From the NCBI GenBank assembly GCA_016795145.1, contig JAEUII010000123.1:1-64000 (forward strand): a DNA stretch of 64,000 bases. Direction: 5' to 3'. How positions within the stretch are numbered: the first letter of the stretch is position 1; the number at the start of each line of letters is the position of its first letter. Under the pieces are notes generated by a model. The model had not been told where the DNA came from. It searched no databases and saw nothing but the letters and a program-made list of their open reading frames with translations. Positions 1 through 6,718 of the stretch are shown piece by piece. Made by a program: the position numbers and the translations under genes. This DNA comes from Planctomycetaceae bacterium. Lineage in GTDB: Bacteria; Planctomycetota; Planctomycetia; Planctomycetales; Planctomycetaceae.

Positions 1-159
1 GAAGCCACCATCCTTCGCATGCGATTTGGTCTCGACGACAGCGAGCCACAGACGCTGAAGGAAATCGGCGAAGCACTCGGACTGACTCGTGAACGAGTTC
101 GTCAGATTGAAAGCGAAGCACTCCGACGGCTGTATCGCAGCCTGAGCGGTGAGTTCTAA
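1..159 (+). CDS. RNA polymerase sigma-70 family factor, C-terminal end (partial)
   Basis: Only the last 52 codons are in the window; the frame is open at base 1 and stops with TAA at 157-159. The translation is a complete sigma region 4: the LRMRFGLDD stretch, a helix-turn-helix with [20 protein letters not shown], then [10 protein letters not shown], the part of a sigma factor that reads the -35 box. This wording is typical of group 1/2 sigma factors (RpoD/SigA-like), but region 4 alone cannot separate the housekeeping factor from a close paralogue, so no symbol is given. A strong terminator follows at once, so this is the end of its transcript. Confidence 0.9.
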   Translation, partial: EATILRMRFGLDDSEPQTLKEIGEALGLTRERVRQIESEALRRLYRSLSGEF

Positions 160-187
160 TTTGATTTATCCAGATTGAATTCTGAAG

Positions 188-216
188 AAGGCTCGAGCAG
201 TTTGCTCGAGCCTTTT
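188..216 (+). terminator. Rho-independent terminator of the sigma factor gene
   Basis: A perfect 11-bp stem (arms 188-198 and 204-214, left arm AAGGCTCGAGC) closes a 5-nt AGTTT loop and runs into TTTT. It lies about 30 nt after the sigma factor stop codon. Confidence 0.85.
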
Positions 217-331
217 CCATTTGCCACCTCAACGGCAGGATGTGCAAGAGTCCCGAGTATGGACTTCGCGGCTCAGGCAGTCCGCGCCATGCAACATTCC
301 TCGCGGCCACAACAAGGGCTCACCGGGCATT

Positions 332-799
332 TCAGTCTTCGAATGGGATTTCATTCAACAGATCAATTAGTGGCGTAGTTTCGTCTTTTCGTTCCCAACA
401 CCCAAGTATCGAGCGAAACGAGGCCGCACATATCAGCAGCTTCGTGGACTCGGCGACCTGCAGAAGGTGTGCAACCATTATGTCCGCATCCCGGCGCTGG
501 CTTGAATCTGCAAAACGCCAGATAGGTGTCCAAACAGGGGAAGCAGGAGGTCCAAGTTCGGCAAGAGATTTCAGAACTTGGTCTAACGTCCCCAATTGAA
601 GAGTCGACACGGTGCATAGGCGCAAGTCCAATCCTTCAGAGTTGTGTTTCTCTTCGACGCACTCAAACCAGAATTCCGCTTCCGGGAAAGAGAGTTTGCA
701 GATGCCAGTCCTCGGGCCATCATACCAGTCGAACGCAACGATCTGACGCACAATCCATTTATTCGCCGGGACAGCGAGGAGTTGTTGTGTGAGTGTCAT
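332..799 (-). CDS. Hypothetical protein, 155 aa
   Basis: I do not recognise this family. The protein is 155 residues, soluble and mildly acidic, rich in Trp, Phe and Leu, with no signal peptide or membrane segment. The N-terminal half (IVAFDWYDGPRTGICKL, then EAEFWFECVEE) looks like alternating beta strands; the second half is more helical and ends in LLNEIPFED. The start is an ATG with only a weak ribosome site upstream. It lies just downstream of a second minus-strand orphan and shares its strand with a third. The size and setting resemble small immunity-type proteins, but nothing in the sequence proves that. Confidence 0.55.
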   Translation of the reverse strand: MTLTQQLLAVPANKWIVRQIVAFDWYDGPRTGICKLSFPEAEFWFECVEEKHNSEGLDLRLCTVSTLQLGTLDQVLKSLAELGPPASPVWTPIWRFADSSQRRDADIMVAHLLQVAESTKLLICAASFRSILGCWERKDETTPLIDLLNEIPFED

Positions 800-840
800 T
801 TGGGACCGCGTTCAAATACTCGATAAACAAATGGGGCACT

Positions 841-1374
841 TCATGGTGACATCGGACGGGCCGTAGCTGAACGGTCTTTGGACTGCTCCAGAAGCCATTC
901 GCCTCGTGGAAACCCAATGACGTTGTACCCGCTTTTGACGGCAGCAGCGTTGATGAGACGGAACACGGGACGCCACTGATCGAGGAAAAAGTCTATCGAG
1001 GTCTCAATGACGTCGAGCGGCTTTGGCAGGTCTCTGGACTTGTCAAGAGGTTCAGAGCGAATCTGTATGCTGGCTCCGTACCATTCAACATCCCACTGAT
1101 AGGGAAAGCCCGATGTTGCAAAGGCGATGCTTCGTTTTCCCCGTTCAATCGAGGTGATCGCGAGTATCAGTTCGAGTAGATCATCAATCATCAGGCTTAT
1201 GTCGTATTTGTAATTCAATGCGAACGAATCATCGCCCCATTTGAGCACAGCATCGGCTGTGTCTAACGGAAAAATTGTCTGGATCATCTCCGACAGATTC
1301 TCATCAGCCGGATCGAATGAGGAAGTGCATGCAGGTTCCGATGCATCCAAGGAAAATCGGCCATCGCGTATCAT
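841..1374 (-). CDS. Hypothetical protein, 177 aa
   Basis: Unrecognised family. The frame stays open upstream to 1458, but that extension (Pro/Arg-rich, no ribosome site) does not look coding. I chose the ATG at 1372-1374, preceded by an AAGG about nine bases away; an internal Met at 1287 is also possible. The convincing part begins near EMIQTIFPLDTADAVLKW and continues through KYDISLMIDDLLELILAI, a strand-rich centre (FPYQWDVEWYGASIQIR) and a helical FFLDQWRPVFRLINAAA segment. No signal peptide or membrane helix is seen. It lies 41 nt upstream of the next minus-strand orphan, so they may be co-transcribed. Confidence 0.5.
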   Translation of the reverse strand: MIRDGRFSLDASEPACTSSFDPADENLSEMIQTIFPLDTADAVLKWGDDSFALNYKYDISLMIDDLLELILAITSIERGKRSIAFATSGFPYQWDVEWYGASIQIRSEPLDKSRDLPKPLDVIETSIDFFLDQWRPVFRLINAAAVKSGYNVIGFPRGEWLLEQSKDRSATARPMSP

Positions 1375-1800
1375 CGTTCTGTGCCTTAGCGTAGTGGATA
1401 TCCATGGCAGGTCAGGACGCCGCGGTGGACACGGCAACCTTGTATTGTGCCACGGCACCCCGATCGCTGACCCATGATACGCATGGCTTCTGTGGACTTC
1501 GAGGTTGAAGAAGGTTTCCCGAGTCGGACGCTGGGTTCTGGCCGTGGAGCTTGAATGGCCGTTGAGCGTTCTAACGATCTCATCAAGCAGTAGGGCTCCG
1601 GCGGGGATCTTGGTTTGGCGGGTTTCGGAGTAGCGCGGTGATTGGCGGTGCCATCAACCGCCGCTCCCGTCCCCTGCAGTCCACACAGCGGACGAATCAC
1701 CGACAGATCCGCAATGCCACCATCCGGCAGAAGCGACGACGCTGCGGCAACCGACAATTAGATTGTCCAGTGATTCACGATCTGGACAAGAACTCAATTG
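1375..1800. other. Intergenic stretch between two orphan genes
   Basis: About 425 bases with no gene I can support. Open frames exist on the minus strand here (one of 123 codons), but their translations are Pro/Arg/Ser-rich, shift frame relative to each other and lack ribosome sites. It could hold decayed coding sequence; I see no terminator or repeat. Confidence 0.4.
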
Positions 1801-2307
1801 TCAAAGAGCTTCGTGACCACATTCAATTCGTCCGTCAATAATTCGGGCGCCCTCAGCGCGTCTGGAGACTTCAATAAACTCTTCCCTTGATTCAGGCGGT
1901 GGGGAATCACACGTCACATATCCGAATTCACCTCTAGCCACTTGCATCACTGTAGACAGTGCATCCGTCGGCGAGATGCTGAAGTTAGCGATGCCTGCGA
2001 TAAGCCCACCATCAGCTGTAAAGAACAACATTACTTGGCCACACAATACGTTGTCGAAACAGTCCCAGTATATTGAATACTCATAATCCGCCTGCTCCAA
2101 CAAATGAACAATCAGCGGTTCCGCTCCTTCAAAAACGCGAGTAGGTGCGTCGGAAAACTGAGGAAATGGAAAATCAAGGTGAACGGACTTTCGTTTCGGT
2201 GCAATCACGTTCAAGAAGGCCGCAACAACCTCGGCACTCCGGTCGGAGCAAAGTACATATGCTTCAAGGCAATTGGATGGGATTTGGCTATTTGACGTAT
2301 TGGCCAT
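1801..2307 (-). CDS. Hypothetical protein, 168 aa
   Basis: Unrecognised. The frame extends to 2367, but the ATG at 2305-2307 gives the more natural N-terminus (MANTSNSQIPSNCLEAYVLC). The protein alternates hydrophobic strands and polar turns: EAYVLCSDRSAEVVAAFLNVIAP could be an alpha/beta unit, and YEYSIYWDCFDNVLCGQVMLFF plus DGGLIAGIANFSI look like a beta sheet. It has no export signal. It is the most upstream of three same-strand orphans. The fold pattern and size would fit a polymorphic-toxin immunity protein, but no toxin gene is present, so this is only a suggestion. Confidence 0.55.
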   Translation of the reverse strand: MANTSNSQIPSNCLEAYVLCSDRSAEVVAAFLNVIAPKRKSVHLDFPFPQFSDAPTRVFEGAEPLIVHLLEQADYEYSIYWDCFDNVLCGQVMLFFTADGGLIAGIANFSISPTDALSTVMQVARGEFGYVTCDSPPPESREEFIEVSRRAEGARIIDGRIECGHEAL

Positions 2308-2416
2308 TGAATAGCTTCTTGGGATGGCCAGAGATTCTCGTGCCGATCTTCCGGATGTGTCCCACAATTTCGCTGAAGTGAATCACGCTCCGGAGCTAGC
2401 CTTCTTACCTCGGCTT

Positions 2417-2507
2417 CAGACGGGGCAAGCCCGTCTGGGAGCCCTAGATTCGCGTTTTTCGCGATCTAGCCTGTGAACCATTCGCTCCCGTCGGGCTAGC
2501 CGACGGG
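2417..2507. repeat. Cluster of three tandem hairpins (REP-like)
   Basis: Three inverted repeats follow one another: CAGACGGG/CCCGTCTG (2417-2424 and 2430-2437), CTAGATTCGCG with CGCGATCTAG (2444-2454 and 2460-2469, one bulged T), and CCCGTCGG/CCGACGGG (2487-2494 and 2500-2507). The block sits downstream of the M14-family gene on the minus strand and may stop or stabilise its transcript. No U-tract follows any stem. Confidence 0.6.
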
Positions 2508-2580
2508 GGGCTTGCCTATCAACAACAGATTACTGCGTGCGTGGGAATGACGACACCCTCTTCGTTGTTCGGACGAAGCA

Positions 2581-3615
2581 CTACGTGTTCGTGACGTCCT
2601 TTGCCACGACGACAATGTGCTGGCCTTTTGGAACCGGGGCGGCCCAGGCTTGGGCGAGCACGACGCCGTCGAGGGCGGCGATGCAGGGATAGGGTTCCAG
2701 GTCGAACTGGTCGAAGTCGTGGAGTAATCCGACGGTCTGTCCCTTCTTCACAGCGGTTCCGCATTCGACAAGTGGTTCATAGTGCCCTGCGAATGGAGCC
2801 GGGATGAAGCAGTCGCGGTCGACCATCTCGAGCTTGCGCTGAGTCCCTGCTTTGTGATACGCAATCGGTTCGATCTGGCCATGCATCAGGCCATTGTTGA
2901 TCAGCGCGGCTTTGACGCCTTGTTTTCCGTAACGAACGCCTTCCGGATTGACGGCTCGCCCCCAGCCCAGTTCAGTACCAACGGTGATCTTGCCCAGTCG
3001 CTCGGCTTCTGATGGAAGAAGTCCCGGCGTCTGGTTCTGATAGATCATCAGCGATGGCGTGCCAAACCACTTTGCCGTCTCTTCAATCTTTGCACTGAGG
3101 ACCGGATCATCGATCGGATGGTAATTCGCACAGATGGAAAACCTCGCAACGTCGCCGCCGGAATGAAGGTCCAACACAATGTGGACTCGAGGCCAGATGT
3201 ACTTTCGAACGAACGCGGCAATCCGATGAGTAATCCCTGACAGCGATGGAGTAACTCCCGCACCGTCAACGAATGCTCGATTCAAATTCACGCCGTCATC
3301 CAGACGGCTTTCCCGAGTGCCCGCAAGAAACGCTGCCGGATTGAGCACCGGAATGAAGATGATTCGACCACGGACATCTTCCAGTTTGATTTCTCGCACC
3401 AGATGCTTCAGAGCCACTGGCCCTTCATACTCATTGCCATGGTTCGAACCGAACGACGCAAGCCCCTGCCCATCTTTCGCTTCTGGCCCGACCCACACCG
3501 TCAGTGGCAGCAGATGATCGCCCCAAATACTGTCATGCTCCAGCGCGACCCAGTAATCTCGACGACCAGGAGAATCCAGATCCAGACGTTCAGGACGAAC
3601 AATAACGCGCGACAT
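2581..3615 (-). CDS. M14/AspA-like succinylglutamate desuccinylase/aspartoacylase family protein
   Basis: A zinc-dependent deacylase or carboxypeptidase-like hydrolase of 344 residues. The zinc site is visible: H59-G-N-E62 in SNHGNEYEG and H151 in VLDLHSGGD, with E215 in TELGWG as the likely catalytic acid. The last 80 residues (GTAVKKGQTVGLL...DGVVLAQ) form a biotinyl/lipoyl-like beta sandwich, usual for this family. The frame is open to 3663, but the Met at 3613-3615 has a GAGG five bases upstream and starts the conserved region; the extension is Pro-rich. It is the last gene of a minus-strand cluster with a sugar kinase and a dehydrogenase. The substrate (an N-acyl amino acid or amide) cannot be read from sequence. 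Confidence 0.85.
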   Translation of the reverse strand: MSRVIVRPERLDLDSPGRRDYWVALEHDSIWGDHLLPLTVWVGPEAKDGQGLASFGSNHGNEYEGPVALKHLVREIKLEDVRGRIIFIPVLNPAAFLAGTRESRLDDGVNLNRAFVDGAGVTPSLSGITHRIAAFVRKYIWPRVHIVLDLHSGGDVARFSICANYHPIDDPVLSAKIEETAKWFGTPSLMIYQNQTPGLLPSEAERLGKITVGTELGWGRAVNPEGVRYGKQGVKAALINNGLMHGQIEPIAYHKAGTQRKLEMVDRDCFIPAPFAGHYEPLVECGTAVKKGQTVGLLHDFDQFDLEPYPCIAALDGVVLAQAWAAPVPKGQHIVVVAKDVTNT

Positions 3616-3697
3616 AGGAGCCTCGGCGGGAAAGTTTGAAGGTGGGCGTGAACCGGGCATCATGACAGACTCGGCCGTTCCATCAAGACAACACCCA

Positions 3698-3808
3698 TTG
3701 TAGAACGGCTGTCCTCAGCCGTTTGCTGTTCTGATTTCGCGTGCGTGTTCTCCGACTCGCTCTTTGGAACGCAGATTTGCTGAGAGCGATTGAGGACAAT
3801 CGCTCTAC
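3698..3808. repeat. Inverted pair of palindromes with a fixed TGTCCTCA core
   Basis: Two hairpins lie in the 195-nt gap between the kinase and deacylase genes. The first has arms AACGGC (3704-3709) and GCCGTT (3718-3723) around TGTCCTCA. The second has arms AGAGCGAT (3783-3790) and ATCGCTCT (3799-3806) around TGAGGACA, the same core on the other strand. Both carry TGTAGA just outside the hairpin. Arm sequences differ, yet each pairs perfectly. Confidence 0.75.
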
Positions 3809-3810
3809 AC

Positions 3811-5127
3811 TCAGCCGTTGGCAACTTCTCGTGCCCAGTAGAGCAGCCCCATCATCGTCTCTTCCTGCTCGGCGACTTCTCGCATCGGCCATGAGAACCG
3901 CTTCTGGAGCTTCTGTCGAAGGGAAGGGAATGCCTGCACGAGTCCACCGGAGATCGCAATTCGAGACCATGTGGGAGAATCACTGAGGCGTCGAGAACAT
4001 GTCAGGTAACTGTCGGCCATGAACTCGAACGCCGCCTGGAACAGGTTACCAACAGTCAGATTCTCCGTTGTGATGTGATCGATTCGCCCACTGTTTCCCA
4101 TCGCACTGGCGAAGAAGCTGAGGTCACAACTGAGACCACCTCCGCTGGCACGTTCCGTTGCTTCGCTGATCAGCTTCCATGAATTTGGCACTGCAATCCC
4201 TGCAGCTCGGGGAAGTTCCGTGAGTAGTGCTTCGATCACCGTCAGTGAACGGCCGGCAGGGATGTGAGTGATCGTGTTGAGATAATCTGTGCCGAACCAA
4301 CAGCGAGTCTGGCAATTCGACGGTTGGAACTGTGACGTGATCTGACTAACTTGTGAACCCGTCGAGACATTGATGGACAGTTCGTCTTTGGTCAGCTGAA
4401 TGCCTTTCAAAGCCGCCTGCTGGTCCCCCATCACGGTGAAGACATCCAGGGTTCGACCATCAATCGTGCACTGCCCTATTGGAATGCCATCATTCGCAAG
4501 CTCTGGCCATTGAAGCTGATCAAGCCCAAGCACAGCGAAGGCTTCCCGATGCCAGTCACTCGTGCGCAGATTCAGCATGCCGATCGTATGAGTTCGGTGC
4601 ATCGTTGGTGTAACACCACACAGGCTTCCGACGACGAAATCACCGATTGATACAGGAATGGTTCCGGCTGGCAACTGATTGTGGCGAGCCAGCCAGTGCA
4701 GCAGAACCGTTGCAGTGCCAGGCTTCAGCTCGCGGCCGAGATCAGCAAACAGATTTGGCGAAAGTCGTTGCTCAATTTCTTCCAGTAATGGTGTCGTGCT
4801 TCCATCAAGAGGCTGCAGAGATCGCTGGTCTCGCCATGACAGGTAGTTCGTGACTGGTCGCGAGGCCGCATCCGTCAGAATGACGCCTCCCATCTGACCG
4901 CAAAAAACGATCTGCCGAACATCGGAAGCATCGGCCAGGAGTTGCCGAATCACGGACACAGTCCGATTCAGAACCAGCGAGGAATCCACTTCATGGAATC
5001 CCGGTGGCAATCCCGGCAATGGATCAGGGAACGTTTCTTTCGAAATGCGTTCCACCTGGCCGCTCTGCAAATTCAGAATGGCCCCTTTGATGGACGAAGA
5101 GCCGATATCAATTCCAAGACAACGCAT
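3811..5127 (-). CDS. FGGY-family carbohydrate kinase
   Basis: ATP-dependent sugar kinase of 438 residues in the actin-like ATPase fold. The N-terminal phosphate loop reads GIDIGSSSIKGAIL (residues 5-18), followed by GQMGGVIL and the substrate-region motif NYLSWRDQRS. The C-terminal nucleotide domain has INVSTGSQVSQIT and the adenosine motif ISGGLVQAFPSLRQ. The length is a little short for xylulokinases (about 480-500). The motifs would also fit sedoheptulokinase-like members, so I do not assign a sugar. It starts with ATG 77 nt after the dehydrogenase gene and is followed by the palindromic repeat pair. Together they suggest catabolism of a sugar or sugar acid: oxidation, then phosphorylation. 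Confidence 0.88.
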   Translation of the reverse strand: MRCLGIDIGSSSIKGAILNLQSGQVERISKETFPDPLPGLPPGFHEVDSSLVLNRTVSVIRQLLADASDVRQIVFCGQMGGVILTDAASRPVTNYLSWRDQRSLQPLDGSTTPLLEEIEQRLSPNLFADLGRELKPGTATVLLHWLARHNQLPAGTIPVSIGDFVVGSLCGVTPTMHRTHTIGMLNLRTSDWHREAFAVLGLDQLQWPELANDGIPIGQCTIDGRTLDVFTVMGDQQAALKGIQLTKDELSINVSTGSQVSQITSQFQPSNCQTRCWFGTDYLNTITHIPAGRSLTVIEALLTELPRAAGIAVPNSWKLISEATERASGGGLSCDLSFFASAMGNSGRIDHITTENLTVGNLFQAAFEFMADSYLTCSRRLSDSPTWSRIAISGGLVQAFPSLRQKLQKRFSWPMREVAEQEETMMGLLYWAREVANG

Positions 5128-5203
5128 GTCAGAACCCGCGGGGATAAGTGGCGACGGAAACTCAGCGACGCTGACGCTTCAAGAAGCAGGCAAAGCAGGC
5201 GTG

Positions 5204-6250
5204 TTAGAGCGACGGAAGTTCGACGCCGCAGATTTCAGCTGCCTCACGGAGCTTTCCACGCACGTCTTCGGGAAGAGCGATTCCCTGCAACTCAGCCTGT
5301 CGTCTAAGCTGAAATTCTCTTTCACCAGGCAACAACACACCGGCACTTCCGTCTGCCGGAGGCGACTGATGGATCTCATCGATCAAACCTTGAATTCGAT
5401 CGTAGAACACAGGGAGTCCGCAGATCGCTTCGATGTCCACCACCATGATGCTGGCATTGTGCCACGAGGGACGTGACGGAGGATCAAAGATCCAGCTTCC
5501 GACCTGCCACGTCAGGTTGCCTCCGGGGATGACAGCGGACAAAACTTCGCACCACAGACCAAGCCCGTATCCTTTGTGTCCGGCCATGGGTGCGAGTGCC
5601 GCGGCTTGAGGATAGAGCGATCCGTCCGTCGTGGGATGACCATCGGGTCCGATCAGCCATGTCGGCGGAATCGTCTCGCCTCGTTGCAAGGCCGCGTACA
5701 CTTTTCCACCGGCGACAGCGGCGGTCGCGATGTCGAGCACAATCGGGTCTGCTGCCGTGGGAATTCCATACGCCAGCGGATTGCTTCCCAGCACGGCTTT
5801 GCGGGAGCCCGGAGCTGCCACACTGGGGATATCGTTTCCCGTAATCATTGCCAAACACCCAGAGCGAGTTGCCTGAAGAGCATACTGGCCAGCAGCTCCA
5901 ATATGCCCCGTGTTTCGGACGGACGCGAACGCAACACCGGTTTGCTTTGCCTTTCGAATGGCGAGGTCCGTTGCAAAGTGACAGCCAATCTGACCGAGCC
6001 CAGCAGCACCATCGACAACCGCCCAGGATGGACCTTCACGTTCAATGAGCGGGACCGAGTCCGCTCGGTACCCGCCGCCTTTTAGCTTCTTCAGGTAACC
6101 TGCGAGCAGCTTTGTTCCATGAGTAAACACACCCATCGTGTCGGTGGTCACAAGGCAATCCGCCGCGATGGCCGCATCGGAATCGCCAACTCCGCAGGCA
6201 TTCAGGGATCGAATGACGAAATTCCGCAAGTCGTGAACACTGACAGCCAC
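5204..6250 (-). CDS. Malate/L-lactate/ureidoglycolate dehydrogenase family oxidoreductase
   Basis: NAD(P)-dependent 2-hydroxyacid dehydrogenase of the Ldh_2 family (348 residues, family usual about 330-360), cytosolic. Seen: the N-terminal helix region, THGTKLL with conserved His44 (the family's SHG site), the RNTGHIGAAGQYA motif around His116, and the C-terminal GHKGYGLGL box that closes the active site. The start is GTG (6248-6250) with a purine-rich GGGGGAAG upstream. It is the first gene of the minus-strand cluster leading to the kinase and M14 hydrolase, so it likely feeds the same pathway. Exact substrate unknown. Confidence 0.88.
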   Translation of the reverse strand: MAVSVHDLRNFVIRSLNACGVGDSDAAIAADCLVTTDTMGVFTHGTKLLAGYLKKLKGGGYRADSVPLIEREGPSWAVVDGAAGLGQIGCHFATDLAIRKAKQTGVAFASVRNTGHIGAAGQYALQATRSGCLAMITGNDIPSVAAPGSRKAVLGSNPLAYGIPTAADPIVLDIATAAVAGGKVYAALQRGETIPPTWLIGPDGHPTTDGSLYPQAAALAPMAGHKGYGLGLWCEVLSAVIPGGNLTWQVGSWIFDPPSRPSWHNASIMVVDIEAICGLPVFYDRIQGLIDEIHQSPPADGSAGVLLPGEREFQLRRQAELQGIALPEDVRGKLREAAEICGVELPSL

Positions 6251-6718
6251 TGCTTCTTCCCCCGCCTACAAATCCCTGCCGAAACCTGAATCAAACTCGG
6301 TGTCAAAAGATGGTCGTGGACATCCGACACAGGGCCATGTTGGCAGGGTTCGATCGTCGTGGCAAATGACCGTTGCAGACTGAGTGCAGTCGCGGGTTTT
6401 GGTAGGTGCCGCTTGCCGAGCGGCACTTTGCGGCCCAGCCGCAACCAGCGACCGAACGACTTGGCTACCAGTGTGCAGGCCAACGTGGGACAGGATCGCA
6501 GAGTTTCAGCGCGAAGACGCGAGACATGCTGTGCAAGCGAGACAGAGGTTCGCCTGGCGGCGAAAGTCCTTTCCGGCAGAAAGGACCTACCATCGCTTTT
6601 TCCGAGGAACGCCATCGGCATTTTCGTTGGCAAGAGAGACCGGTTGATTCAGGCACGGGCTAGCTTTCAGGGTATCCAGGACTCACAACCTCCCTGATGA
6701 ATTTTGGGACCGACGCCG
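6251..6718. other. Divergent intergenic region with a repeat element
   Basis: 468 bases between the divergent dehydrogenase and fused spermidine-synthase-like genes. All open frames here are shadows. It must carry promoters for both sides, none of which I can place with confidence, and it contains the element at 6401-6591. Confidence 0.5.
6401..6591. repeat. 191-bp hairpin-rich element with 7-bp terminal inverted repeats
   Basis: The ends are GGTAGGT (6401-6407) and ACCTACC (6585-6591), exact reverse complements. Inside lie a TGCCGC/GCGGCA hairpin next to the left end (6407-6425) and a GTCCTTTC/GAAAGGAC hairpin next to the right end. It has no coding capacity. The structure fits a REP-derived or MITE-like element. 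Only one copy is visible in this window and I see no clear target-site duplication. Confidence 0.5.

Noticed and set aside
1386-1757. A 123-codon minus-strand frame between two orphan genes
   Set aside because: Pro/Arg/Ser-rich translation, no ribosome site, and it overlaps the upstream extension of the 841-1374 gene; more likely non-coding or decayed sequence.
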